Origin: Crocinitomicaceae bacterium
Lineage (GTDB): Bacteria > Bacteroidota > Bacteroidia > Flavobacteriales_D > Crocinitomicaceae
Assembly (NCBI GenBank): GCA_014762645.1
Contig: JABURP010000037.1
Span: 1-64,000 of the forward strand
Direction: 5' to 3'
DNA length: 64,000 bases
The notes beneath the pieces are model-generated. The model was not told the origin of the DNA. It did no database searches and worked only from the letters and a program-made list of their open reading frames with translations. The position numbers and the translations under genes were made by a program. Positions within the stretch are counted from its first letter, which is position 1; each line of letters starts with the position of its first letter. Shown piece by piece: positions 8,460 through 17,442 of the stretch.

Positions 8460-11456
8460 TTATCTTATAACGATCTTCTTACTTATACTTTCTTCTCCGG
8501 ATCGGATGCTCACAAAGTAAACTCCCGCAGAGATTCCAGTTAGGTCAAAATTAATTGACTGATCTTTAACCTGGTTGAATTCACCAACAAACACTTTTTC
8601 ACCAATGATGTTAATGACTTCTACTTGTAGATCTTTCGCTTCATTTAGTTTGAAGATTAATGCAAAGTTTCCATCTGTTGGATTTGGATACATCTCTACA
8701 TTATTGATCCAATTTTCCTCTACTGTAGCAGATGAATCAACCGTCAATACAACAGAAAGTTCAGCTTCACATCCCGAACCGTCAGTTACACTACATACGT
8801 ATTCAGTGGTTACCACAGGGGCAACAGTAATGGTTTGCGTATTTCCAATTTGTAAAGGACCTTGTCCTTCGTTGGCATACCATGTCCATGAAACCCCACC
8901 AGTAACTGTAAGGTCCGTAGACGTTGCAGGAGGTATTGTTTGATCTGGTGTGATAGTAGGGGCAAATGTATTTGCATTGCCAACGGTTACAGTATCAATC
9001 AATTCGCAGTTATTAGCATCCGTGAAAATACACGGATAATCTCCTGCCAGTAGTCCCGTATATGTTCCAGTGGCTTCTACAGTTGTACCACCATTAATAG
9101 AGTAATTATACGGACCACCGTCTCCTCCGGATAAGGTTACCGTTATAGCACCATCTTCGGCAATACAATTTTCATCCGTAATGGAATAGTTTGCAGTCAT
9201 AGGTGGATTAACGGTCATTACAAACGGCCCATCAATATCGGTCATACATGAGCCGTCTACTTCAAGGTTAAACGTCCAGCTAGCTTCTGTTAAACCGGTT
9301 GTAAAATTCCCCTGATCCGAATAATAGTCATTGGTTCCATCAGTAATATCCCAGTAGTAGGATGCAGCGTTGAGTGAGCCGTAACCATTCATTGTGATGT
9401 CCATTCCTTCACAAGTCGTGTTTGCCGGCCATGCAGCAATAGCGGTTGGTGGCGGACCTGTTGAGGTAAGTACATCCAGAATGAGTGAACAATCCGGGTT
9501 GGACGTGAAGAAGCTGGTGGTTGATTGCCAGTTATATGGTAATGACAACAACGGTTCCCATCCTCTTACCCAGGTAGAACTTGGTCCTGAAGGCCGGTCG
9601 GAGAAGTTCGTAGTTGCAAATAGCACAGTATCCTCTAAAGTTGTGGTAGAATATTCCAACTCAACACCTACCCAGAATTCACCATTAACAGGAACAGGTG
9701 TTGTGAAGTCAATCGTATTCCAAAATCCGGCATTTAAATTAGAAATAGGAACTGTTTCTGTACCCAGTACAATGCCAGGTCCAGGTGTAGCACCATTGTT
9801 TGACCATACAGTAAAAATGACGTCATTAGCTGCGCCTAAATCATCTGCCTGGTAAACTGGAAGGTACAATCTTCTTACCTCTGTTGGAGTTGCAACAAAG
9901 AAGCTATCAGCTATATATTGCATCTGGAAGGCATTCGCTCCTGGTGGGATATATATATGTCCAGGATAATAGCCATCACCACCAGTTAAACCGTAAGCAG
10001 TCATATTGGCTTCTTCAGCAGGGGTATAGTTTCTAATGGTATCACAATCTATTGTTCCACCTCCGGATGCAACGACAGTGATATAACTTGTTTTTATCTC
10101 ATCATCACTTCCATAGGCATTAGAGGCCGTTAGTGTGACGGTATATGTTCCAGCGTTAGGAAACTGAATAACCGGATTTTGAGAGCTTGAACTTGTTCCA
10201 TTAACGTAAACTTCTCCGGCTGCAGGTGTAATACTCCATGACCAGGTAGTTGGTAAGTTGCTGGAGAGATCCGTGAAATTTATGGATCCTCCTTCAACCA
10301 CAGATGTGATATCGGCTACAAAGTTAGCAACAGGAGGTGAAGGGTTTACTGGTGTACATGCATCTGATGAATTTAAACTGTTTCTAGATCCGGTTAGAAC
10401 TGCTGTCATTAAGTTGGCTTGTTCTTGCGTGAATATGATGGTACAATTTGAGTAGTCCATAAAGTTTTCATATTGCGTTTCTGTCGGAGCACATGTTTGC
10501 TGTGAACCCGTACAGGATCCTGGATAATCAAAAGAAGGACCAGCAGTATTTGGAGTATCTGTTAAGCCATCATCTGCCGTACACCCGGATGCCTGATTGG
10601 AATTACCCCATGTGTGAGATAAACCAAGATAATGTCCAAGTTCGTGTGTTAGTACTCTATTTGTGGGAGGAAGTCCAAGATTGTAATCAATTACAATTCC
10701 ATCTATAGAAGCCGGAGGAAGTGTGGAAACTGTTGGTTTATAGGCATACCCTGCAGTTCCGGATGGAGCTCCATCTGTAATATCACATATCCACACGTTG
10801 ACATAACTATTTCTGTCCCAGCCAGGTGTCCCGGTATTTGGTGCCTGGTCATCTTTCATTTTATTCGTTTCCGTATTGGGATCGTAAAAATCTTCAGTGG
10901 TGGCGACTCTATGGATACCTAATTCTGCTAATTGTTGTCCCTGGGGATCTTTTTGTGCTAAACAAAATTCGATATCCGCATTGGCAGCCGACCAACCAAA
11001 TCCGGTTCGTAGATTTCCAACATCCGAATTTGTTGCTGAAAAGTCCTCATTTACGGCTGTTAACAGGTTATATATAGCCGTTTGAGAAACGTTTTCTGCA
11101 GGGTTGTTTGGATTGTGAACGACGTGAAATATGATAGGGATAGTATAAGTTGCTCTGTCATTACTGTTACCCATGTGCTGAGCCAACATATTGCCATGTG
11201 TTTGTTCCGCTTTATATTGTTCTTCAATACCCATTTCTTCAATCCATGCGTTGGTAAGGGCATCTGCAAGACAGTGTTCACCGTCATGTTGATGGTGTAG
11301 GTTAGGAGACATGTTAAACGTTGATCCGGCAGTTCCTTTATTAACCAGTGTAGCTTCTTTTCCGGCTTGTTCTGATATTTGGCCGAAAACAGAAGAAAAG
11401 GAGAATAGGGAAATAGCCAATAAGGCTAATCGAGTAGTAGTTCTTCTCATGTTCAT
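8460..11456 (-). CDS. Secreted M43 (pappalysin/cytophagalysin) metalloprotease with T9SS signal
   Basis: A 998-residue extracellular zinc protease. A signal peptide ends at VFGQ (about residue 26). The catalytic domain carries the extended zinc motif HELGHYLGLSH (271-281, ligands His271, His275, His281, catalytic Glu272) and a Met-turn NFMDYS (Met333), diagnostic of metzincins of family M43. Downstream lie a PKD domain (about 375-460), a jelly-roll-like region, a SprB-like repeat (about 740-800), an Ig-like segment and a type A T9SS sorting domain starting at MYPNPTDGNF and ending in KKIVIR. Met3 is an alternative start. It shares a terminator with the TonB receptor. It probably degrades protein in the surroundings; the specific substrate is not visible. 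Confidence 0.93.
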   Translation of the reverse strand: MNMRRTTTRLALLAISLFSFSSVFGQISEQAGKEATLVNKGTAGSTFNMSPNLHHQHDGEHCLADALTNAWIEEMGIEEQYKAEQTHGNMLAQHMGNSNDRATYTIPIIFHVVHNPNNPAENVSQTAIYNLLTAVNEDFSATNSDVGNLRTGFGWSAANADIEFCLAQKDPQGQQLAELGIHRVATTEDFYDPNTETNKMKDDQAPNTGTPGWDRNSYVNVWICDITDGAPSGTAGYAYKPTVSTLPPASIDGIVIDYNLGLPPTNRVLTHELGHYLGLSHTWGNSNQASGCTADDGLTDTPNTAGPSFDYPGSCTGSQQTCAPTETQYENFMDYSNCTIIFTQEQANLMTAVLTGSRNSLNSSDACTPVNPSPPVANFVADITSVVEGGSINFTDLSSNLPTTWSWSITPAAGEVYVNGTSSSSQNPVIQFPNAGTYTVTLTASNAYGSDDEIKTSYITVVASGGGTIDCDTIRNYTPAEEANMTAYGLTGGDGYYPGHIYIPPGANAFQMQYIADSFFVATPTEVRRLYLPVYQADDLGAANDVIFTVWSNNGATPGPGIVLGTETVPISNLNAGFWNTIDFTTPVPVNGEFWVGVELEYSTTTLEDTVLFATTNFSDRPSGPSSTWVRGWEPLLSLPYNWQSTTSFFTSNPDCSLILDVLTSTGPPPTAIAAWPANTTCEGMDITMNGYGSLNAASYYWDITDGTNDYYSDQGNFTTGLTEASWTFNLEVDGSCMTDIDGPFVMTVNPPMTANYSITDENCIAEDGAITVTLSGGDGGPYNYSINGGTTVEATGTYTGLLAGDYPCIFTDANNCELIDTVTVGNANTFAPTITPDQTIPPATSTDLTVTGGVSWTWYANEGQGPLQIGNTQTITVAPVVTTEYVCSVTDGSGCEAELSVVLTVDSSATVEENWINNVEMYPNPTDGNFALIFKLNEAKDLQVEVINIIGEKVFVGEFNQVKDQSINFDLTGISAGVYFVSIRSGEESISKKIVIR

Positions 11457-11570
11457 GAAATTTTGATTCAGCCTAATTTAAGGAAAAACGCCATAATGCA
11501 CAAAATGCTGCGTGATAATGAACAATTTGGTTTACAGTGTCATAAAATCTTAACGTTTGCCGGAAAGCAT

Positions 11571-11608
11571 AAAAAAAGGAACAATTCATGAATTGCTCCT
11601 TTTTTTAA
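11571..11608 (-). terminator. Intrinsic terminator after the C1 peptidase
   Basis: A near-perfect palindrome centred on CAATTCATGAATTG, extended by GGA/TCC, is flanked by seven A and seven or more T. It lies about 20 bases downstream of the minus-strand C1 peptidase stop; the symmetric A/T tracts would let it work in both directions. Confidence 0.8.
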
Positions 11609-11626
11609 TTGTGTTATTGATGATGT

Positions 11627-12856
11627 TTAATCTATAATATTCAGTTTCTTTTTCATGTCTTTTGACAAGGCATCTTTATGGAGGTAAATATTAATAGTCT
11701 TGTACTTGAAGTAGGCTTCTGATGCATAAAAATAGCCGTCACAATCATTTCGGGTACCCCACGAGTTTTTGATGAGGAGGTACTTGGTCCCTTTTTGATC
11801 TTTATATAATCCTACAGCATGCATTCCATGGTCGTCTGTTGTTTGTTTGGCATCATACCCTTTTTGACGCATTTCTTGAGTGATTTCCTCCTCTTCTACG
11901 GGCTTCATAAAACATGATGCTTTTTTCTCTGAACCAGCATCTGAGAAGTTTTTATTATTTCTTCCGGAAACGTATATCGTTTCTTTGTCCTTTGGTACAA
12001 TCGCCAATCCTGAACGGAAACTGAAGTAAGCTTCTGACACATCAGCTCCCCAGGCAAAAGAGTACCCTTCTTTTAATGCGTATTCTGCTGCTCCCCAAAG
12101 ATCTTCAAGCTTAACATTGTAAGAACTTCCCCAAGCCCAGTTATCGGCTATGGCTAATTTGCATTCCTCATTCCAGGGGTGATTACTGAAAGAAGTTAAT
12201 GATACATAATCATCCATATCAAGTCCCAGTTCATCACGATAGGAAATAGGATTGTATTTTTTTCCTTCTACCTTAAAGGTCATATCTTCTACATTTTCAG
12301 GAATTTCTCCGAGGTAGGCATTTAAAATTCCTCGAATGGCTTTTTTCCAACTTGTAGTCATTCCCGTATCATCATCCATTTCCTTTCTTGCCTTCATTAC
12401 ACCTTTCATGGCGCCTTTTAACACTTCAGCTAGTTCAGAGTGATTGTGAGATGACAAACCGTATTCAAGACCTGGAAACGCGTCTTTAGGGACAACACCA
12501 AACCTTCTAATTACCCATGGGATATCGTGAAAAGCTCCACCTTCATCAAAATTGGTGTTGCCATCTGTTCTGTAGTATTTTTCAGCTTTACCAAGATATG
12601 CTTGATAAACAATATACATTTCGGATAAAACCGGCATGTCTTTACCCATTCTATCTAATTCGGTTTCAAAAAATGAAAGGGCTGAAAAACTCCAACATGT
12701 TCCCGTCCATCCTTGGGATTCAACCGGAGTAGCATCCAAATGAGCAATTTGTTCAAAGCGGTACTCACTTCCTTCTTTATTCGTGATTTCAGCTTTTTGT
12801 GCGCTAACTGTAATAGAAAAGGCAGCAACAAGGACAATGGCAATGATCTTTTTCAT
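11627..12856 (-). CDS. C1 family cysteine peptidase (bleomycin-hydrolase / aminopeptidase C type)
   Basis: A 409-residue papain-fold peptidase with a signal peptide (residues 1-20, ending VSAQ). The catalytic set is complete: Gln48 (oxyanion), Cys54 in GTCWSFSALSFFETE, His346 in DDHGMHAVGLY and Asn364 in IKNSWGT. The spacing and the N-terminal ESQGWTGTCWSFS fit subfamily C1B (PepC/bleomycin hydrolase-like), but the export signal places it in the periplasm or outside, where it would trim peptides. It is monocistronic, with a hairpin after it and a possible -7 element TAATTTTG at 12910-12917. There is no T9SS sorting domain at its C-terminus. Confidence 0.88.
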   Translation of the reverse strand: MKKIIAIVLVAAFSITVSAQKAEITNKEGSEYRFEQIAHLDATPVESQGWTGTCWSFSALSFFETELDRMGKDMPVLSEMYIVYQAYLGKAEKYYRTDGNTNFDEGGAFHDIPWVIRRFGVVPKDAFPGLEYGLSSHNHSELAEVLKGAMKGVMKARKEMDDDTGMTTSWKKAIRGILNAYLGEIPENVEDMTFKVEGKKYNPISYRDELGLDMDDYVSLTSFSNHPWNEECKLAIADNWAWGSSYNVKLEDLWGAAEYALKEGYSFAWGADVSEAYFSFRSGLAIVPKDKETIYVSGRNNKNFSDAGSEKKASCFMKPVEEEEITQEMRQKGYDAKQTTDDHGMHAVGLYKDQKGTKYLLIKNSWGTRNDCDGYFYASEAYFKYKTINIYLHKDALSKDMKKKLNIID

Positions 12857-12978
12857 ATGTAGTAGATTTATTTCGCCCTAAAAATAGACATACAAAGAAG
12901 AATTCCCAACAAAATTATAGGTAGACAAAAAGATAGTGGTGATAAAAGACAAAAAAAGGAAGGTGGACGGGAACAGGT

Positions 12979-14226
12979 CTATTTTTTCAAAATCCAACCG
13001 GAATGACCTGAATTTCGCAATTCGTCCAATGCTTTTTCAGCCTGGTCACGTGTGGCATATCCTCCAGAAGTTACACGGTGCAAACCTTTAGATTTGTCAA
13101 GTACGGCAGCATTATATCCGTCTTTCTTAAGTTCTTTAACTTTGTTTTCAGCATTTGATTTCACTGAGAAGCACCCTGAAATTACATGGTAATTACCCGA
13201 AATTACAGATGACGATTCTACTTCGTCAATGATGGGCTCACCAGTGCCATTTGAAAGCAAGATGGGAACGAAAAAATCTTCCGTCAGTTCAAAATTATAA
13301 ACCGCAGCATTAATATTTTCTGTCAGCTCCTCCCAATTTTTTGGAGATTCAATTTCTTCAGCTGCAAATGTGGCGTCACGCTTATTATATTGTTTCTCGT
13401 GTTGTGTATGTATTGGATTAAAATCCACGAGTTGAATACTGCTCGTTTCCAGGGCATCAGTTTCCATAGGAATCCAGTAAGAGTAAAACAATACTGGAAC
13501 AACGGCGGCAGCAGCGGTATAACGTAAAATGGTAAAACCTATATGACGCTTTTCTGGAAGTGAGTCATCTGAATACTCTTTTTCTTCCTGTACTTCCTCA
13601 ATCGCTTCTTCACTATTAAGAGCAATCACGGAAGGTGTTTCTTTTTCCTCAACTTCTTTATCAATTGAAGTAGTAACCGGGGCAACTTCTGTTTCAACCT
13701 TTGTTACTGTTTCTATAGGTTCCTTAGCTATTGCTTCATTCTGAGGAGCAGCTATTACAGTAGGCTTCTCTATTTTTGAAACTTCTCTAACCGGTTGTTG
13801 TTTAACGCTTGAATCAAATCGAACAAAATTGATTGAACGCAGTCCGTAAGCTTGTAGTAACAGGTTAACTTCTCTGGATTGTTCAAAATGCACGGTATCA
13901 TTTTCCCGATATAAAAACCCCAGTTCACCAATTTCAATTCGTTCTCCTTGTGCCAACCCATTTTTCCATGAGTTGACTTCATCATTAATAAAACCTAATG
14001 CATCCGGATAGGAAAGGCTTTTTTTCTGAGCGATATGATTTCCCAGTAATCCGTCATTATTGATTAAATGAGGATTGAACAGAACCGATTTAGAGGGTGG
14101 ATGAATTTTACTATGATGGTTGTCAATCACAGCGGATTTATAATTGGCAACAAAACCACCAAAATCAGGTACAATTACACAGTTGTGATCGTGTAATAAC
14201 TGAGCGATATAATCCTGCAATTTCAT
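12979..14226 (-). CDS. HU-CCDC81 / SPOR domain membrane protein
   Basis: This 415-residue protein joins two unusual parts. Residues about 1-125 match the bacterial HU-CCDC81 family: it opens with IAQLLHDHNCVIVPDFGGFV and continues into a second HU-like unit, so DNA binding is expected. An acidic linker leads to one membrane segment (about 235-255, TAAAAVVPVLFYSYW). The C-terminus (about 340-415) is a SPOR domain with the typical GNYHVISGCF and SGGYATRDQAEKAL motifs, which bind denuded peptidoglycan at division septa. The topology suggests a link between nucleoid and septal wall, which is inference. It is monocistronic with a TAACTTTG -7 element 9 bases before the ATG. Confidence 0.88.
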   Translation of the reverse strand: MKLQDYIAQLLHDHNCVIVPDFGGFVANYKSAVIDNHHSKIHPPSKSVLFNPHLINNDGLLGNHIAQKKSLSYPDALGFINDEVNSWKNGLAQGERIEIGELGFLYRENDTVHFEQSREVNLLLQAYGLRSINFVRFDSSVKQQPVREVSKIEKPTVIAAPQNEAIAKEPIETVTKVETEVAPVTTSIDKEVEEKETPSVIALNSEEAIEEVQEEKEYSDDSLPEKRHIGFTILRYTAAAAVVPVLFYSYWIPMETDALETSSIQLVDFNPIHTQHEKQYNKRDATFAAEEIESPKNWEELTENINAAVYNFELTEDFFVPILLSNGTGEPIIDEVESSSVISGNYHVISGCFSVKSNAENKVKELKKDGYNAAVLDKSKGLHRVTSGGYATRDQAEKALDELRNSGHSGWILKK

Positions 14227-14234
14227 CTTAAACT

Positions 14235-14242
14235 CAAAGTTA
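14235..14242 (-). promoter_or_regulatory. Predicted -7 element for the HU/SPOR gene
   Basis: The minus strand reads TAACTTTG, an exact TAnnTTTG match, 9 bases before the ATG at 14226. The predicted 5' leader is only a few bases. Confidence 0.45.
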
Positions 14243-14300
14243 CGAAGTTTCTGGATTATACGGAAAATAAAGCGTTTTGTTTCTAAAGGTCTATGAATTA

Positions 14301-14693
14301 TTACTTCATGACTCCTGCCTCGCGATCTTTGTCAATTGAGCCAAAATTGCATACGCCAAATCCACAACAGGTCATTTTTAACTCAAGCAGTTTAACATTG
14401 ACATAGGTGACTCTTCCCTCAGCTACAATAATCTTCACCATTTTAGTTGTTTTCAATCCTACGGAGCGCACCTCAATGGTGTATTCTCCCGGTTTAATTT
14501 CCGAGAAGGTATATTTCCCATCCATATCCGTGGCGCATCTAGCCAGAAACAACGTATCTCCTTGATACAGTGTAACTTTTGCAAAGGGTATGCATTCCCC
14601 GTTCTGATTCGTTACTGTTCCTTTTAGTTCGGTGCTTTGCTGGGCAACTGTACTAAAAGCTATCAAACAAATTAGTATCCATATATATTTCAT
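14301..14693 (-). CDS. Small secreted carboxypeptidase-regulatory-domain protein
   Basis: A 130-residue exported protein: a signal peptide ending AQQ, one carboxypeptidase-regulatory-like (transthyretin-type) beta-sandwich (about 22-105, with GTVTNQNGECIPFAKVTLYQ and GKYTFSEIKPGEYTIEVRSV), then a short tail with clustered cysteines (MTCCGFGVC). I start it at the ATG at 14693; the ORF opens 33 bases earlier, but that extension would spoil the signal peptide. Such domains usually sit at the N-terminus of TonB receptors, and a plug-bearing relative lies just upstream. The function is unknown. Confidence 0.7.
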   Translation of the reverse strand: MKYIWILICLIAFSTVAQQSTELKGTVTNQNGECIPFAKVTLYQGDTLFLARCATDMDGKYTFSEIKPGEYTIEVRSVGLKTTKMVKIIVAEGRVTYVNVKLLELKMTCCGFGVCNFGSIDKDREAGVMK

Positions 14694-14713
14694 AGTTCGT
14701 AATTTTAAGGTGT

Positions 14714-14748
14714 AAAAAGCCCCCAATGAGGTGTAAACATTGAGGGCG
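14714..14748 (-). terminator. Intrinsic terminator after the plug-only protein
   Basis: On the minus strand GCCCTCAATG pairs with CATTGGGGGC (one mismatch, 9-base loop) and is followed by TTTTT. It lies about 35 bases downstream of the 14782-15498 stop and separates it from the next gene. Confidence 0.8.
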
Positions 14749-14781
14749 ATTATTAATGCCGGTTAAATACGCTATTGTACT

Positions 14782-15498
14782 TTATTTATTTCCAGCTAAC
14801 CAGGCATAATAAAGGTCAAAATAACTTTTGGTTTCGAGTACGATTACACCTCCAGTTGTGTCACCATACTTGGCTGGAATCCCACCGGTGTACCCTGTCA
14901 TACTACCTATTCCAACTCCGGGGACTCCGTTTAAATCCTGTGTTTTTACGCCGTCAATGTAGTAGACTGCATCTCCGGGCCGAGACCCTCGGATAATTAC
15001 GTCGCTTGTTCCTTCTACCATCTGAATATCTGAGTTCATTGATACAAAAAGTGCCTTTGGATCTCTTATATTCAAGGAGTGTTCAATGTCTTCTGTTGGA
15101 ATTGAAATCTTAGCAACATCCTTTTTGATTAATGGCTCAGTGTATGTATAAATAAATGGCCCCAACATATTACTATCATCCAGTAGGGCGATACTTCCAA
15201 GGTCAGTAATCTCATCCGGCTTAACTTCAATGGTATTTAAAGTTGTTGTGTCTTTACCGGTGCTCGTTGAGTGTAAAATGTATATACCAGGTGTGAGAGC
15301 ATTGAATGTAAATGTGCCTTCTACATCTGCCAGCATTCTGTTGATATTACCTTGTCCCTCGATCCAAACTTTTGCCATTGGAATAACCTGGCCATTGTCA
15401 TCTGTGATCTTTCCTTTGATTTTTCCTAAGTTCACTTGAGCAGACACCATCCCTGCGCAAAACAAGGCTGCTAATGTTAAATAAATTTTTGTTTTCAT
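14782..15498 (-). CDS. Carboxypeptidase-regulatory plus TonB-plug protein without a barrel
   Basis: A 238-residue exported protein. A signal peptide (MKTKIYLTLAALFCAGMVSA) is followed by a carboxypeptidase-regulatory-like domain (about 22-105) and a TonB-receptor plug-like domain (about 125-225, with SDVIIRGSRPGDAVYYIDGV and GDTTGGVIVLET). It then stops, and a clean terminator follows, so the beta-barrel expected of a receptor is absent rather than frameshifted. I use the ATG at 15498; the upstream in-frame start lacks a plausible signal peptide. Possible roles are a periplasmic or surface-binding protein or a regulator of a receptor encoded elsewhere. Confidence 0.75.
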   Translation of the reverse strand: MKTKIYLTLAALFCAGMVSAQVNLGKIKGKITDDNGQVIPMAKVWIEGQGNINRMLADVEGTFTFNALTPGIYILHSTSTGKDTTTLNTIEVKPDEITDLGSIALLDDSNMLGPFIYTYTEPLIKKDVAKISIPTEDIEHSLNIRDPKALFVSMNSDIQMVEGTSDVIIRGSRPGDAVYYIDGVKTQDLNGVPGVGIGSMTGYTGGIPAKYGDTTGGVIVLETKSYFDLYYAWLAGNK

Positions 15499-15628
15499 CT
15501 TTTTTAAGTTTTGTGAGATTGGCGTCCCAATTTCATTGTTCACTTATATAGATGAATCCATGCTTAAAATTCCATAAAATAATTTCGATAAGATCTTATT
15601 TACGTTATTCGTCAAGGGTTTCAGGCAC

Positions 15629-16312
15629 CTAATTCTTTTGATAGGAAATGATAGTTTCAGGAAATATAACCCATGCAGCAGTACGAATTCCTGCAGTTTT
15701 TAGCGCGGCATTGGTCCATGAATTACAATTTTCAAGTAAATGATAGCTTCCTTTTGCTTTAAAGAAGCGATCACGTCCAAAGTATGTGGCCTCCGGAATA
15801 ATAACGGGTTTTCCATCCACCTGGGTGAATGTTTCGCTTATATAGTTACAAAGCCTGACATAATTGACAGTAGAAAGATTTACACGTGCACAATTATCTT
15901 TTTCTACCGGCGTTGATTCGAGATACTCGACATGCATAGCTGCCTGAGAACCCATAAACAACGCATGAAAAGCTGTTCTCGCAGTAATATCATCCCAGGT
16001 GGGGGTATTGATATAAAAATCTTCATCCCCCCAACCAAAAACTATGTAACGGTAGTTTTTATTTAAGGGATAATGCAACGGGTCAATAAAATCCTTCCAG
16101 TCGCATTCAGGGGTTGTAGTTTTTAGACAAATATCTGTGTGAACACCATTTGAGCGAATAAAGATGTGTCTTTCAGGATTGACCTGTTCTGTACCTGGAT
16201 AAGGAATAATCATTCCCAGCATAGCGAAACTCATGTACAATACAAAAAGTGTTACCAGGGTGAGTAGTAATTGCAATAAAATTTGTCCTATTATCTTAAT
16301 GGGTGCATACAT
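15629..16312 (-). CDS. TIGR02117 (DUF2459) family membrane-anchored protein
   Basis: A 227-residue protein with one N-terminal membrane segment (about 10-32, LLLTLVTLFVLYMSFAMLGM) and a conserved extracytoplasmic domain beginning HIFIRSNGVHTDICL, continuing with FGWGDEDFYINTPTW and ending with LENCNSWTNAALKTAGI. These blocks match family TIGR02117/DUF2459; the conserved His and Cys suggest a papain-like or NlpC-like fold, but the activity is not established. The open frame extends 67 codons further upstream, through the rlmN promoter and into rlmN itself. The ATG at 16312 is chosen because it restores a normal signal-anchor and avoids that overlap. Confidence 0.78.
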   Translation of the reverse strand: MYAPIKIIGQILLQLLLTLVTLFVLYMSFAMLGMIIPYPGTEQVNPERHIFIRSNGVHTDICLKTTTPECDWKDFIDPLHYPLNKNYRYIVFGWGDEDFYINTPTWDDITARTAFHALFMGSQAAMHVEYLESTPVEKDNCARVNLSTVNYVRLCNYISETFTQVDGKPVIIPEATYFGRDRFFKAKGSYHLLENCNSWTNAALKTAGIRTAAWVIFPETIISYQKN

Positions 16313-16314
16313 TA

Positions 16315-16347
16315 TTTGCCAGAACTGTGACTTTAACCGTACCTTTG
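16315..16347 (+). promoter_or_regulatory. Promoter of rlmN
   Basis: TTTG (16315-16318), a 21-base spacer and TACCTTTG (16340-16347) match the Bacteroidota -33/-7 consensus. The predicted start point falls about 10 bases before the rlmN ATG. The element occupies almost the whole 52-base gap to the divergent TIGR02117 gene. Confidence 0.65.
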
Positions 16348-16364
16348 CATTTACAAAGGGTTTG

Positions 16365-17438
16365 ATGACACAAGAAAAGAAAAATATTCGAAATCTGTCT
16401 CTAAATGATTTGATTGCGGAATTGGAAACAATTGGCGAGAAAAAATTCAGAGCTAAGCAAGTGTATGAATGGCTTTGGAAAAATGGTGCGCGGAACTTTG
16501 ATGAGATGCACAATGTTTCAAAGAAAGTGATAGCGCATCTAAAGGATAATTTTTTCTTAGATACACTTCATGTTTCCGATCAGCAGAAAAGTAATGATGG
16601 AACGATTAAATGTGCTTTTCAGTCGTTTGATGGACATATTACTGAAGGCGTTTTGATTCCTACATCATCTAGAGTTACCGCTTGTATTTCATCACAGGTA
16701 GGCTGTAGCTTGGCCTGTAAATTTTGTGCTACCGGAAGGTTAAAATTGATGCGAAACCTATCACCAGGTGAAATTTATGATCAGGTAAAACTTTTAAATG
16801 ATTTGGCAGAATCTGAATACGATCAACGTTTGAGCAATATTGTATTAATGGGCATGGGAGAACCTTTACTCAATTACAAGAACATGCTTGGCGGAATTGA
16901 AATGATTACTTCTGAAAAAGGTCTGGGAATTTCCCCCAAGCGAATAACAGTGTCAACCGCCGGAATTGCCAAGATGATTAAGAAGTTAGGGGATGATGAG
17001 GTTAAATTTAATCTGGCGCTTTCACTTCATGCTGCAAATGATGTGAAGCGAACTGAGATAATGGAGATCAATGACAGTAACAACCTGACTGTTTTAGCGG
17101 AAGCGCTAAGGTATTTTTATGACAAGACAAAATCAAGGGTAACTTTTGAGTATATCATTTTCAAAGATTTTAATGATTCGCTGGAAGATGCCCGGGAGTT
17201 GGCAGAGTTTTGTAAAAATGTCCCCGTTAAAATTAACATCATAGAATACAACCCTATTGACCAGGGTGAATTTGAGCAAGCCGACCCTGAAAAGGTAGAT
17301 CGTTTTGCAAACTTTCTGGAGTCATTGAACCTGGTAGTAAATGTAAGAAGAAGTAGAGGTAAAGATATTGACGCCGCTTGTGGTCAGTTAGCCAATAAAA
17401 ATAAAGCTGTTGCGTTGAAAGAGAGAGTCTTAAAATAA
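16365..17438 (+). CDS. rlmN: Dual-specificity RNA methyltransferase RlmN
   Basis: RlmN is a radical-SAM enzyme that methylates C2 of an adenosine in 23S rRNA (A2503) and in certain tRNAs (A37). The 357 residues show the radical-SAM cluster motif CSLACKFC (Cys114, Cys118, Cys121), the KKFRAKQVYEWLW N-terminal accessory domain, GMGEPLLNY and the C-terminal RSRGKDIDAACGQL block holding the methyl-carrying cysteine. The ATG at 16365 is chosen over an in-frame start at 16233 because the latter would run through the promoter and lies inside the divergent gene. It is followed after four bases by a lipoprotein gene. Confidence 0.96.
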   Translation: MTQEKKNIRNLSLNDLIAELETIGEKKFRAKQVYEWLWKNGARNFDEMHNVSKKVIAHLKDNFFLDTLHVSDQQKSNDGTIKCAFQSFDGHITEGVLIPTSSRVTACISSQVGCSLACKFCATGRLKLMRNLSPGEIYDQVKLLNDLAESEYDQRLSNIVLMGMGEPLLNYKNMLGGIEMITSEKGLGISPKRITVSTAGIAKMIKKLGDDEVKFNLALSLHAANDVKRTEIMEINDSNNLTVLAEALRYFYDKTKSRVTFEYIIFKDFNDSLEDARELAEFCKNVPVKINIIEYNPIDQGEFEQADPEKVDRFANFLESLNLVVNVRRSRGKDIDAACGQLANKNKAVALKERVLK

Positions 17439-17442
17439 GCGC

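Noticed and set aside
16313-16513. N-terminal extension of the TIGR02117 protein by 67 codons
   Set aside because: It would run through the rlmN promoter and into rlmN coding sequence and would place the signal-anchor in mid-protein.
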